Shown here one piece after another: positions 17,376 to 27,112 of a stretch of 64,000 nt of DNA. The DNA is from Saprospiraceae bacterium (GTDB lineage Bacteria > Bacteroidota > Bacteroidia > Chitinophagales > Saprospiraceae), in NCBI GenBank assembly GCA_019638455.1, contig JAHBTU010000003.1, positions 558,001 through 622,000 on the forward strand, given 5' to 3'. Made by a program: the position numbers and the translations under genes. A model generated the notes under the pieces. It saw nothing but the letters and a program-made list of their open reading frames with translations, was not told the origin of the DNA and ran no database searches. Each line of letters begins with the position of its first letter. Position 1 is the first letter of the stretch.

Positions 17376-18344
17376 TCAAACACTTTCTACGAACGCAAGC
17401 GCCCGTTGTTCCGACCAAGAAAACTCGTAGTTGGTGCGTGTTTGAAAACCACAGTGACCACCGTGTTCGGGCATTTCAAGATAAAAATACGGGTGTTCGG
17501 AGGCAATCTCCGTTGGCATGCAAGCCTGCGTCAGGATAGGGTCGTTTTGAGCGTTCACAAGCAAAGTGGGCACCCGGATACCTGCGATAAAGTTCTTGGC
17601 CGAGGCATTTTGATAAAAATCCGCCGCATCGCGGTAGCCACAGATGGGGGCGCTGAAGTGCTCGTCGAAGTCGCGCCAGCGCCGCACCTGTTCAAGTTTG
17701 GACAAGTCGAGCCGACCGGGAAACCGAGCATCCTTTTCCTTGATTTTCCTGACCAAAGCCCGCATGAACCGTCGGCGATAGAAGGCATTTTCCCAACGGT
17801 CGAGCGCCTTCGAGCCTGATTCCAAATCGCAAGGCGCTGAAAAGACGGCGGCAGCGCGAATTTGAGCGGGTGCTTGTTCGCCTTGCACGCCGAGATATTT
17901 CATCGTGATGTTGGCTCCCATGCTGTAGCCCACGAGCGCAACGGCCTCGTACACGTTCGTTTGCAAAGCATGGCGCACCACCGTGCCAATATCTTCCGTG
18001 TCGCCATGGTGATACATCCGAAAAGCGCGGTTCATCTCGCCGGAGCAGGAACGGCAATTCCACGCGAGCACATCCCATCCATGCTGGGCAAAGAGTTTGG
18101 CGGTGCCGCGAATGTACTGTCGGGTGGAGTTGCCCTCCAGCCCGTGTGTCAGGATGACGAGCCGTCGGTTGCGTCGCCGAATCCAGTCGAGGTCGAGAAA
18201 ATCCCCATCGGGTGTTTCGATTCTTTCGCGTTCGTACTCGACCCCTTGCACGCGGCGAAAGATGCCGGGGCCTAACGTTTGGAGGTGGCCATTGTATTGC
18301 CAAGTCGGCGGGCCGGGATAAGTGGAGCGTTCTATGAGCGGCAT
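17376..18344 (-). CDS. YheT-like alpha/beta hydrolase
   Basis: 322 residues of the YheT/ABHD1-3 family. Motifs are the N-terminal GHLQTLGP, oxyanion strand LVILTHGLEGNS, nucleophile elbow GYSMGANITMKYLG, acid residue in NAQNDPIL and catalytic His in PEHGGHCGF. Substrate is probably an ester or acyl lipid but is unproven. ATG 18344 gives the family's usual start PLIERSTYPGP; a longer frame to 18419 would overlap the end of uxaA. It lies between uxaA and hemW on the same strand. Confidence 0.85.
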   Translation of the reverse strand: MPLIERSTYPGPPTWQYNGHLQTLGPGIFRRVQGVEYERERIETPDGDFLDLDWIRRRNRRLVILTHGLEGNSTRQYIRGTAKLFAQHGWDVLAWNCRSCSGEMNRAFRMYHHGDTEDIGTVVRHALQTNVYEAVALVGYSMGANITMKYLGVQGEQAPAQIRAAAVFSAPCDLESGSKALDRWENAFYRRRFMRALVRKIKEKDARFPGRLDLSKLEQVRRWRDFDEHFSAPICGYRDAADFYQNASAKNFIAGIRVPTLLVNAQNDPILTQACMPTEIASEHPYFYLEMPEHGGHCGFQTRTNYEFSWSEQRALAFVESV

Positions 18345-18394
18345 GGGAAAAAAACGCACAAAGGAACCCAAAATTGGGAACATGGAACAAAACG

Positions 18395-20047
18395 TCACAG
18401 CGAAATGCCGCGCTTCCAAGGGATAAAATCATCTTGGCCGAGGCGAACGGCAGCCACTTGGGCTTGCCCACTGGCCACCGCCACCACATATTCCAGCAAT
18501 TGTTCAGCAGCTTGCTCAATGGTCAGATCGCCGTTGATGATCCCCCCGGCATCGAAATCAATGATGTCGGGCATACGCTGGGCGAGCGCGGAATTGCTCG
18601 ACACTTTCACCACCGGGGCTATGGGGTTGCCCGTCGGGGTGCCTAGCCCCGTGGTGAAGAGCACCACCGTCGCCCCAGCAGCCACCTCGGCAGTAGTGCT
18701 TTCCACATCGTTGCCGGGCGTGCAAAGCAGACTAAGACCGGGCTTGGCCACTTTTTCGGGATAGTCCAGCACATCCACGATGGGCGAGGTACCGCCTTTT
18801 TTGGCTGCGCCAGCCGATTTGATGGCATCGGTAATCAGCCCGTCGCGGATGTTGCCCGGCGAGGGATTCATGTCAAAGCCGCTGCCAACCGCTTGGGCTC
18901 GCCGATTATAGACAGACATCAATTCCGAAAAACGCTCAGCGGTGGCGGCGGTGGCGCACCGGTCGCAGAGCTCCTGCTCCACGCCACACAATTCAGGAAA
19001 CTCCGACAACACGACGGAGCCACCCAGCGCGACCACCATATCGGACAAATGGCCCAGTGTGGGGTTGGCAGAGATACCCGAAAAACCGTCAGAACCACCG
19101 CACTCCAAACCAATGCAGAGCTTTGAAAGAGGTGCAGGGCGGCGCTCGAGGCGGTTGGCCTCCATCAGCCCCGCGAAGGTCTGCTTGAGGGCAATACCCA
19201 AAAGGTCGCTCTCGGTGCCAATTTTTTGCTGCTCCAACACCACCAAAGGTTTTTGAAAATGAGCGTCGCGGCGGCGCACCTCCTCCATCAGCATGGACAC
19301 CTGCGCGTGTTGGCAGCCAAGACTCAACACGGTGGCACCCGCCACGTTGGGATGCGTGATATACCCCGCCAACAAACCACAAAGTGCCTGGGCATCCTGC
19401 CGAGTGCCGCCACAGCCTCCCTCGTGCGTCAAGAACTTCACCCCGTCCACATGCTGGAAAAACCGCTTTGATGTCGGGGCAGGAGCCGCAAACAAGTCTG
19501 CCCCCAAAATATCCTCCACACTTTTCCCTGCCTCATACAAGGCCATCAATTGGCGCGTTTGCGTTCGGTAGTTGTGTTGCTTGCCGTAGCCCAAATCATG
19601 CACCAATGCCTCGCGCAGCACCTCCACGTTGCGGTTTTCACAAAAAACCATCGGGACGACCAACCAATAGTTCGCCGTGCCGACCGAGCCGTCGGGACGA
19701 TGATAGCCGAGAAAAGAGCGAGCACGCCATTTCGACACGTCTGGGGCTTGCCACACGTTCTTTTCGGCGGCACGAAGCGCAAAACCCTCTGTGGCGTGTT
19801 GCAAATTGGCAGTGGAGAGCAGCCCCCCGGCAGCCACCGGGCTTTGTGCCTTGCCCACCAGCACCCCGTACATCCGCACGGCATCGCCCGTTTGGAGCGC
19901 ATGTGCGGCAAACTTGTGCTTGGCGGGAATGTCCTCGACCAGCGTCCAGGCATGGCCGTTGAGATGCACCGTTTCCCCTTTAGCGAGGTCGGTCAGCGCC
20001 ACCACCGCGTTGTCGGTTGGATGTATTTGTAGAATCTTCTGTTTCAT
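18395..20047 (-). CDS. uxaA: Altronate dehydratase family protein
   Basis: 550 residues. Altronate dehydratase removes water from D-altronate to give 2-keto-3-deoxygluconate in hexuronate breakdown. An N-terminal SAF domain (about 1-95) precedes the large UxaA/GarD catalytic domain, with GYHRPDGSVGTANYW, THEGGCGGTRQDA, GLECGGSDGFSG and the C-terminal GLGTPTGNPIAPV. No other uronate genes lie in the window, so related sugar acids such as galactarate cannot be excluded. The start lies against repeat X, which may supply its promoter. Confidence 0.88.
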   Translation of the reverse strand: MKQKILQIHPTDNAVVALTDLAKGETVHLNGHAWTLVEDIPAKHKFAAHALQTGDAVRMYGVLVGKAQSPVAAGGLLSTANLQHATEGFALRAAEKNVWQAPDVSKWRARSFLGYHRPDGSVGTANYWLVVPMVFCENRNVEVLREALVHDLGYGKQHNYRTQTRQLMALYEAGKSVEDILGADLFAAPAPTSKRFFQHVDGVKFLTHEGGCGGTRQDAQALCGLLAGYITHPNVAGATVLSLGCQHAQVSMLMEEVRRRDAHFQKPLVVLEQQKIGTESDLLGIALKQTFAGLMEANRLERRPAPLSKLCIGLECGGSDGFSGISANPTLGHLSDMVVALGGSVVLSEFPELCGVEQELCDRCATAATAERFSELMSVYNRRAQAVGSGFDMNPSPGNIRDGLITDAIKSAGAAKKGGTSPIVDVLDYPEKVAKPGLSLLCTPGNDVESTTAEVAAGATVVLFTTGLGTPTGNPIAPVVKVSSNSALAQRMPDIIDFDAGGIINGDLTIEQAAEQLLEYVVAVASGQAQVAAVRLGQDDFIPWKRGISL

Positions 20048-20049
20048 AC

Positions 20050-20180
20050 AGGGCAAATATAGTCAACGCAAAGTAGTTTTGAACGAACAGTACTCGCAAT
20101 CCTTTGGAAATCATGCAAATCAATCAAGAAAATCCCTCCCTTGCCGACCGGCAGGTTCAAATCCTCTTTAATCTCGGTAT
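20050..20180. repeat. Dispersed repeat X, copy 1 (minus orientation)
   Basis: Reverse complement matches 49205-49380, including GAGGATTTGAACCTGCCGGT and CAAAGGATTGCGAG. The 49-kb copy has about 62 extra bases before the shared GCGTTGACTATA end. This copy sits exactly between the uxaA start and a T9SS cargo remnant that has lost its 5' end. Confidence 0.85.
20054..20061 (-). promoter_or_regulatory. Candidate uxaA -7 box (TATATTTG) at the end of repeat X
   Basis: TATATTTG on the minus strand matches TAnnTTTG and is seven bases from the uxaA ATG, which would give a nearly leaderless transcript. It lies at the boundary of repeat X, so the repeat may contribute the upstream half. Confidence 0.4.
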
Positions 20181-20947
20181 ACACCACCGACACGCTCTGT
20201 ATGGCGGTGCCGAACTGGTCGGGCGCGACCATCGAAGCCGAAGCCGAATGTCAGGACACGAGCATCCGGTTTCGGCTTCGCAACACTGGCAGCACGCCCT
20301 CCCAACTGCTCGACTACATCATCATCGAGGATGACGTGGTGCTGATGCAGGGGCAAGATTCGTACGCACCCGGTGAGGAGAAAATCATTGACCGCCCTGC
20401 CAATGGCCGCACTTGGCGCGTCGAATCGCACCCTTACACTTGGGAACTTTCAGCCCAAGGCGTGGCGAGCTTTGCTTTCTCGAACATCATATTGCCCGAT
20501 AGCGCCACCAACCTCGCGGCCTCGCAAGGGTTTGTCATGTTCAAAATAGACCAACAGCCGGATGTGCCGCTGCAAGCGCAGATTTTCAACTCGGCGGCCA
20601 TCTACTTCGATTTCAATCCGCCGGTCATCACCAATCAAACGCTGCACACCGTCGGCACAGAATATCTTGTTGGGACAAGTTCGCCGACGAATGTTAGAAA
20701 AACAACCAGAGTTGCCGTGTTTCCCAACCCCATTGCCGAATGGGCGGCGTTTCAACTCAAAGAAGGCATTTTCAATCAACACCGCCTTGTTGTGACCGAT
20801 GCCTTCGGGCGCAATGTCACGGAAGCGGTGGTTTCGGGAAGGCAGTATCTATTCCAACGGAAAGCACTCCCGCCCGGCATCTATTTTTTCCGAGTGGAAG
20901 AATCAAGTGGTCAGTTGATAGAGGCAGGGAACTTCATATTGCGGTAG
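20141..20947 (+). pseudogene. 5'-truncated T9SS cargo protein (C-terminal remnant)
   Basis: About 260 residues without a signal peptide. The sequence contains LRNTGSTPSQLLDYIIIEDD and FNSAAIYFDFNPPVITNQTLHTVG, a C-terminal module (DUF7619-like) common in large Saprospirales surface proteins. A type A T9SS sorting domain follows (VAVFPNPIAEWAAFQL to the final GNFILR). In intact proteins this module sits after many repeats. Here the recognisable sequence begins at the edge of repeat X near 20180, so the 5' part is missing. A secretable product is not expected. Confidence 0.7.
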
Positions 20948-21034
20948 TCCACATCACCCACTTTGACCAAATCAGGCAATTTGCGTTTTGCCCTTTCCCC
21001 GCAAAGTCATTTCCTTTGCCATCGAAACGCCCTA

Positions 21035-21075
21035 TCCTATTTCTCCGCTTTTGGCGGTTGGAATAGGATTTTTTA
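21035..21075 (+). terminator. Rho-independent terminator after the T9SS remnant
   Basis: Stem TCCTATT...AATAGGA with an inner CCGC/GCGG pairing, followed by six T residues. It separates the remnant from the amylase gene. Confidence 0.65.
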
Positions 21076-21103
21076 TTTTCAACAAATCAAGCACACCCTC
21101 CGT

Positions 21104-23926
21104 ATGAAAAGTTCGCTGCTATTCGCTTTGGGCTTCCTGCCCTTCGCCGTCGGAGCGCAAGTCACTTGCGAGCCATTGTTCCCCACCGCCACCGAGCAAA
21201 TAACAATCACCTTCAACGCCGCCGAAGGCAATGGCGCCTTGGCTGGCTTTGCCGGGCCAGTGTATGCCCACATGGGCGTGCTCATCGAAGGAAAAAACGG
21301 CTGGCAAAACGTGCCGACCACTTGGGGCGTGGCCGACCCGGTGGGGTTGATGACCAACGCTGGGCCTAATCTTTGGACCAAGACCCTGACCATCAATTCG
21401 TTTTTCAACGTCGCGCCCAACGACAAGGTCACGAATCTGGCCTTTGTGTTTCGCAACCAGAATGGCAGCATCGTGGGGCGTGCCGCCGATGGCTCCGATA
21501 TTTTTCACCCGGTGTATGATGCCAACATTGGCCTGCTGACCACTTTTGTCACACCGACCGCCAATGTGTTTTTGGCAAACAGCGGCAGCCCCATCGCGGT
21601 GAAAGCCGCTGCCTCGCAAACCGCCTCGCTGACGCTTTTTGACAACGGGACACAGGTCGCCTCAGCCAATGGCAAAACACTTGAAACCTCCCTCAGCGCA
21701 GGCGCTCCCGGTGTGCATAAAGTGGAATTTGTGGCGACCACCGCCACCGAATCCGACACCTCCTCCTTTGTCTATGTGGTGCCCGGCAACGTCGTGACGG
21801 AAGCCCTCCCGGCAGGAACAGAATTGGGCATCAATTATTTGGACAACCAAACCGTTCGGCTCTCGCTGTATGCGCCCAACAAGCAAGTCATCCACGTCAT
21901 GGGCGATTTCAACAACTGGCTGCCCGACGGCAATTTTCAGATGAAACGCAGCACCGACAACGCCACTTGGTGGCTCGACATCGCTGGCTTGATGCCCGGC
22001 CAACTGTATCGTTTCCAGTACCTTGTGGATGGCTCCATGCGTATCGCCGACCCGCTCAGCACCCTCGTGCTCGACCCGGCGCACGACCCCTTCATCCCCG
22101 CTTCCACTTATCCAAACTTACCTGCCTACCCTGCCGGAAAAACAACGGGCATCGTCTCCGTGCTGCAAACGGCCCAACCTCCTTTCAACTGGCAGGCCAC
22201 CAACTACCAACGCCCGAAAAACACCCAGCTTGTCATTTATGAGTTGTTGCTCCGCGATTTTGTCGCCGCGCAAAACTACCAGACCTTGCTCGACACGCTG
22301 GACTACCTCGAACGGCTAGGCATCACGGCCATAGAGCTCATGCCGGTCAATGAATTCAGCGGCAACAACAGCTGGGGCTATAATCCCACGTTCCACAAGG
22401 CGCTCGACAAATACTACGGCACGGCAACGGCGCTGAAAACACTGGTGGACGAATGCCACAAGCGCAATATGGCCGTCATTCTCGATGTGGTGTTCAATCA
22501 AGCAGATAACCAAAGCCCCTTGGCACAGCTCTACTGGGATGCTGCCAACAATCGTCCCGCGCCCGACAACCCGTGGCTCAACCCCGTGGCGACGCATCCT
22601 TTCAACGTGTTCAACGATTTCAACCACGAGAGCCAACCCACACGAGCATACGTGCGCAACTGCCTGAAATACTGGCTCACCGAGTTCAAAATAGATGGTT
22701 TCCGCTTCGACCTGTCAAAAGGTTTTACGCAAAAAAACACGGGTTCCAACGTGGCGGCTTGGGGCCAATACGACATTGGGCGGGTGGCCACTTTGAAAAG
22801 TTATGCGGACTTCATGTGGTCCATTGACCCAACTTCCTATGTCATTTTGGAACATTTTGCCGACAACAACGAAGAGCAAGACCTCGCCAACTACGGCATG
22901 ATGCTTTGGGGAAATATGCACGGCTCGTACAAGGAAACGGCACTCGGCTACAACCTCACCGGCGGGCAAACTGACATGAGGTGGGTTTCATGGAAAGAGC
23001 GCAACTGGACAAAGCCGCATCTCATCGGTTATTTCGAGAGCCACGACGAGGAACGCATCGGCTTCGAGTGCGCCAGCTTCGGAAACGCAAACGGCAACTA
23101 CAACATCAAGTGGCTGCCTTACTACTCCCTGCGCATCGAAATGCTCAACAACTTGCTCTACACCGTGCCCGGGCCTAAAATGCTTTGGCAATTCGGAGAG
23201 TTGGCCTATGACTTTTCCATCAACTATTGCGAAAACGGAACCATTAGCCCCAATTGCCGTACTGCGCCCAAGCCGATTCGCTGGGATTTTCCCAACGATC
23301 CTTATCGCCGCCGTTTGAGCGATGTGACCACTGCCTTGCTCCAACTTCGAAAAAACCACGAGGTGTTCGAGACCCCTAATTTCAATGCAGATATTGGCCC
23401 TGCAAACGTCCGCCGGATTTGGCTCAACTCCCCTGACATGAATGTGTATGTGGTGGCCAACGTGTCACTGACCACGCAAAGCACCTTGCTTTTCCTCGAC
23501 GCGACCATCGGTTGGTGGTATGAGTACTACACGGGCGATAGTGTGCAGTCACAGGGTGTCCCCATCCCCACGATGCTGGCGCCGGGCGAGTACAGGATAT
23601 ACCTTGACAAATATGTGCCGCTCCCGGCAGGGGTGAATCCCACGCCTGTCCGCGAGATTTCTGGCGTGTTGAACAGTCTTGAGGTCTATCCCAACCCAGT
23701 GGGCAGCTTATGCTCGGTAGACTTTTTCTTGGACGAAAGCGCCGATATCGTGATAGAGGCTGTTGACTTGACGGGGAGGGTCGTCTCGCGCCTTGCCACA
23801 GGCAGGTTGCCTTCGGGGCTTCAGCATTTTGAACTGGAAACGGAAGGCTGGCAACCGGGCATCTACATCCTTAGCGTGCGCGATGAGCGTGGGGCGCGAC
23901 TAACCAAGCGGTTGGCTAAGTTTTGA
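21104..23926 (+). CDS. Secreted GH13 alpha-amylase-type enzyme with T9SS sorting domain
   Basis: 940 residues with a signal peptide (about 1-18, ending VGAQ). An N-terminal Ig-like/starch-binding-type domain is followed by a CBM48-like module (HVMGDFNNWLPDGNF), a GH13 barrel and a type A T9SS domain (VYPNPVGS to RLAKF). Catalytic residues are the nucleophile Asp in DGFRFDLSKG (about 535), acid/base Glu in VILEHFAD (about 583) and stabilising Asp in ESHDEERIG (about 648). It probably degrades starch or glycogen at the cell surface. ATG 21104 is chosen for the signal peptide. It converges with the porW-like gene. Confidence 0.9.
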   Translation: MKSSLLFALGFLPFAVGAQVTCEPLFPTATEQITITFNAAEGNGALAGFAGPVYAHMGVLIEGKNGWQNVPTTWGVADPVGLMTNAGPNLWTKTLTINSFFNVAPNDKVTNLAFVFRNQNGSIVGRAADGSDIFHPVYDANIGLLTTFVTPTANVFLANSGSPIAVKAAASQTASLTLFDNGTQVASANGKTLETSLSAGAPGVHKVEFVATTATESDTSSFVYVVPGNVVTEALPAGTELGINYLDNQTVRLSLYAPNKQVIHVMGDFNNWLPDGNFQMKRSTDNATWWLDIAGLMPGQLYRFQYLVDGSMRIADPLSTLVLDPAHDPFIPASTYPNLPAYPAGKTTGIVSVLQTAQPPFNWQATNYQRPKNTQLVIYELLLRDFVAAQNYQTLLDTLDYLERLGITAIELMPVNEFSGNNSWGYNPTFHKALDKYYGTATALKTLVDECHKRNMAVILDVVFNQADNQSPLAQLYWDAANNRPAPDNPWLNPVATHPFNVFNDFNHESQPTRAYVRNCLKYWLTEFKIDGFRFDLSKGFTQKNTGSNVAAWGQYDIGRVATLKSYADFMWSIDPTSYVILEHFADNNEEQDLANYGMMLWGNMHGSYKETALGYNLTGGQTDMRWVSWKERNWTKPHLIGYFESHDEERIGFECASFGNANGNYNIKWLPYYSLRIEMLNNLLYTVPGPKMLWQFGELAYDFSINYCENGTISPNCRTAPKPIRWDFPNDPYRRRLSDVTTALLQLRKNHEVFETPNFNADIGPANVRRIWLNSPDMNVYVVANVSLTTQSTLLFLDATIGWWYEYYTGDSVQSQGVPIPTMLAPGEYRIYLDKYVPLPAGVNPTPVREISGVLNSLEVYPNPVGSLCSVDFFLDESADIVIEAVDLTGRVVSRLATGRLPSGLQHFELETEGWQPGIYILSVRDERGARLTKRLAKF

Positions 23927-23933
23927 AGGTTGG

Positions 23934-23965
23934 GGGGGGATGCGTTTGCCTTGTCTCATCCCCCC
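23934..23965. terminator. G/C-rich hairpin between convergent genes
   Basis: GGGGGGATG and CATCCCCCC form a nine-base stem around a 14-base loop, in the 58-base gap between the convergent amylase and porW-like genes. There is no T run, so it could equally be a factor-assisted terminator or an mRNA-stabilising structure. Confidence 0.45.
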
Positions 23966-23984
23966 TCAATTCCTTAGCATCACT

Positions 23985-26873
23985 TTATTTCAAATAATTT
24001 TCGTTGAAAAATTCGCGGTATCCGTTGAGGGTTCTGTTTTTCAGGATACGGCGATAGTTTTCCTGCGTGATGGCGAAAAATTCTTTGTTGTATTTCTTCT
24101 TGTCCGTTTCGCCAAGAAAATCCAATTTCTTGCTCACTTCCTGATAGTAGCGCATGGCTTGTTCTTTGGTGTCGAACTTGCGAATGACGATGATGGGGTT
24201 GTCCGTGTCGTTGCCGAGGAAGATGTTGGAAATGCGGAGCTGTTCAAGGCGGTGGTTTTCGCGGTTGTAGTCCGACACGGCATTTTTCACCTCGTCGAGG
24301 CGGATATCCGAGCCATTGATGGCGACGAGGAAGTAGTGCAGTTTGTCATCTTCCAGCGTGAAGGCATCGTCGAGGGGTGGTTGGTCGGGTCTTTTCTTGG
24401 GGTCTTCGGTGGCGGCTACCTCGAATCCCTTGCAGGAAATGAGTCGGGAGATTTCCTTGGCTCGGGTTGCTTCCGCCGTCTCGGGATGCCGAGCGATGAC
24501 CTCCGAGAGTGCCTTGCAGTAGGCCTCGGTGCCTTGCAGGTTGCCGATGCAAAGGGCGCTCAGGAGGGAGAATTTGGCCATGAGCGGGTTTTGCGAGCCG
24601 TATTTCTGCGGGGCTTCTTGGCAGCGGTCGTAGGCATTTTTGTATTCTCCCTTTTGGAAGGCGGTGAAGGTTTCCTCGTAATAGTTGTTGAGTTCGCGTT
24701 CGCGGGCCTTGGTCGCGTTGAGGAAATTGGGGTCTGTGATGGCGCGTGCGTATGCGCTGTTGGGATATTTGGCTGCGAGTTTGTCCAAGTAGTATTTGGC
24801 TCGTTCCCGATTGCTCAGGTCGGTGAAGGCCAGATAGCAATAGTACCAAGTTTCCTTTTCGTATTTGTCTTGGTCGGGGTAGCGTGACAGTTTTTCCTCG
24901 AGGGTAGAGGAGCAGCGTTTGTTGTTCTGGATTTTGTCGCGGAAAAGGGTGCCGAGTTGGTACATGGCCTCGTAGGTGGCGAGGTGTATGACGCTGAGTT
25001 CGGCCTCACTTTTGGGCAGGCTGGCAAACAGGTCTTGCAGTTCGGCATCGCTCACGCCTGCGGTGGCGGCGGCGTCGGGACGCCCCGAGTCTTCAGTCAG
25101 GCTAATGGTGGGGCGTTGGCTGCGTCGCCAGTTGTCCTCGAGGTTGCGATTGCCCCAAGTCTTCGAGAAGTCTTTTTTGCCTTTTTTCAGGAAGGCATCA
25201 TTGTAGAAATAAAACGTGGAGGCTCTGCCGCCTGCTTGGGGTGTGGGTGCTTTGGCGCCGCCGGAGGCCAGTGCTTGTTTGGCTTTTTCGTCGGCCAATC
25301 GGCTTTCTTCCTCGCGTTGTTTTTTGATTTGGCGGGCCAAGGCGCGGCGCTCCTCGTTGTTCATGTTGTACACGCGCACGATGCTGTCGTTGGCGGCAAT
25401 GGCTTGGATAAGCCGCGCGATGTCTTTCAGGTTGACGGCGTAGTCGGAGGCGTTTTTGTAGCGCGGGTCGTTGGCTGGCAAGACGGTGAGGGTGCTGTCG
25501 AAGTAGAGTTTTGCCTGCACGAAATCTTCGTTTTCAAAATATAGCTCGGCCAGTTTCAGATATGCCTCGGCGCGTTGGGGGGCGTTGTTCTGGTTGTGGT
25601 CGAGCGATTTGCGCAGGTAAGCGATGGCGTCGTCGCGTTTTCCGTCTTGCAGCGCGATGTCGGCCATGACGAAATAAATCTGGTCGTTGTACTCGCGGTT
25701 TTTTTCGTCTTTCAGCATTTTGCCGAGCGAGTTGTTGGCCTCTTCGCTGGTTATTTTCTTGTAAGACCACCCTGACTGGATGAGTCGGAGGTTGGCGTTG
25801 AAGAGCATTTCGTATTTGGGTTTGCTCTCCATCACTTTGTTGAATGCTGCGTAGGCCTGTTCGTTGTTGCCGGCGCGGAGTTGGAGTTGGGCGAGTATGT
25901 AGGCCAATCTTGCGCGTTCTTTCCGTTTGTTGGTCAGTTCCACCGCTTTGGTGAGTGGCGCGATGGCGCGGTCGTATTTTTTTTGCTTAATCCACAGGTA
26001 TGCCTCGGCAGTGGCCAGTTCGTCGCGCAAGTGTGCGGGGAACCACATATCCTCCCAAAGTTCGCGATAGAGAAAATCGGCCTCGTCGTATTTCTCGCGT
26101 TCGGTGAGGGTGCGGCCAAACCAAATCATGGCCAGTGGGTAGGCGGCGGTGCGTCCCATGCCTTTTTCATAAGGATTCACTCCGGCGGGTTTGGGCGGTT
26201 CTTCTTTTTTCTTTTTCTGGCTGTCATCCTCCGTCTTGGCCACCTCTTGTGCTTTGGGTTGGTTCTTGTCGGAGAGCGTCTTGCCTTTGTCGCTGCCTTT
26301 CTTTTTAGCGGCAGCTTTTTTCTTCTTTTTGGCGGCTTTTTTCTTTTTCTTCTTTTTCTTTTCTTTTTCTTTTTTCTTTTGCTTGGCCTCTTTTTTTTTC
26401 TGTTTGGCGCTTTTTTTCAGTTTGGGTTTGGGCTTCACTTTTCTGGGGTCGTGTTCTTCCTTGATGTATCGAAACGTGTTTTCGGCAGTTTCAAAATCGC
26501 GCTTGAGGTATTGTGACTGCCCGATGAGCGTGTAGCAATCGTCCACCCAGTCGCTGGGGCGATGCAGGGCGATGCCTCTGGCCGCTTTTGTGATGACATT
26601 GTCGAGATTGCCGCGTGCCGATTGTGGGTCCACAGCAGCGTAGGGGTATAGGTCGAGTATTTGGTTGTAATTGTCTCGGTGTTGGCTTTCCAGCTCTACC
26701 TGGGTAAGTGTGAAGAGTTCATCGGCGTTGAACCAATAGTTGTAGCGCGATGTGAGGTTGTGGTAGCCGCGTTTGAATCGGCTCACGTCGGAGCCTTTTT
26801 TTTTCTCCGTGACGCAGCCGGGCGCCAACAGGATGGCTATCAATACCAAGATGAGGCTTATGCTTCTTTTCAT
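23985..26873 (-). CDS. PorW/SprE-like T9SS periplasmic lipoprotein with TPR repeats
   Basis: 962 residues. A lipoprotein signal (LLAPGC, Cys near 20) leads to RGYHNLTSRYNYWFNADELF, characteristic of the PorW/SprE family that links the T9SS ring and outer-membrane complexes and is needed for secretion and gliding. Many TPR-like helical repeats follow. An unusual lysine-dominated linker (about residues 145-205, with runs of up to eight Lys) interrupts the N-terminal part. ATG 26873 begins the signal peptide; the longer frame to 27002 adds nothing plausible. The four T9SS-type genes in this window are the kind of protein it would help secrete. Confidence 0.8.
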   Translation of the reverse strand: MKRSISLILVLIAILLAPGCVTEKKKGSDVSRFKRGYHNLTSRYNYWFNADELFTLTQVELESQHRDNYNQILDLYPYAAVDPQSARGNLDNVITKAARGIALHRPSDWVDDCYTLIGQSQYLKRDFETAENTFRYIKEEHDPRKVKPKPKLKKSAKQKKKEAKQKKKEKEKKKKKKKKAAKKKKKAAAKKKGSDKGKTLSDKNQPKAQEVAKTEDDSQKKKKEEPPKPAGVNPYEKGMGRTAAYPLAMIWFGRTLTEREKYDEADFLYRELWEDMWFPAHLRDELATAEAYLWIKQKKYDRAIAPLTKAVELTNKRKERARLAYILAQLQLRAGNNEQAYAAFNKVMESKPKYEMLFNANLRLIQSGWSYKKITSEEANNSLGKMLKDEKNREYNDQIYFVMADIALQDGKRDDAIAYLRKSLDHNQNNAPQRAEAYLKLAELYFENEDFVQAKLYFDSTLTVLPANDPRYKNASDYAVNLKDIARLIQAIAANDSIVRVYNMNNEERRALARQIKKQREEESRLADEKAKQALASGGAKAPTPQAGGRASTFYFYNDAFLKKGKKDFSKTWGNRNLEDNWRRSQRPTISLTEDSGRPDAAATAGVSDAELQDLFASLPKSEAELSVIHLATYEAMYQLGTLFRDKIQNNKRCSSTLEEKLSRYPDQDKYEKETWYYCYLAFTDLSNRERAKYYLDKLAAKYPNSAYARAITDPNFLNATKARERELNNYYEETFTAFQKGEYKNAYDRCQEAPQKYGSQNPLMAKFSLLSALCIGNLQGTEAYCKALSEVIARHPETAEATRAKEISRLISCKGFEVAATEDPKKRPDQPPLDDAFTLEDDKLHYFLVAINGSDIRLDEVKNAVSDYNRENHRLEQLRISNIFLGNDTDNPIIVIRKFDTKEQAMRYYQEVSKKLDFLGETDKKKYNKEFFAITQENYRRILKNRTLNGYREFFNENYLK

Positions 26874-27112
26874 GTCGAAAAAACAGGTGCGGTTGGTGAT
26901 GAGCTTTGAGCGAGCAGATAACCCTAAGCAGGTGGTTAGGGCGCTTTTTGGGTAGAAAAGGTTGTCCGTAAGATGCCTTTTAACAAAAAACGAGTCCAAC
27001 AAATCGCGCCAACGGAGCGTTCAAACCGCATTTTAGCGAACTTTGCCCCTGCAAGCGGAGATTCCTTATTTTTCTCTTCAACCCGCCCGCATCATTTTTT
27101 AGCGCAATCGAG

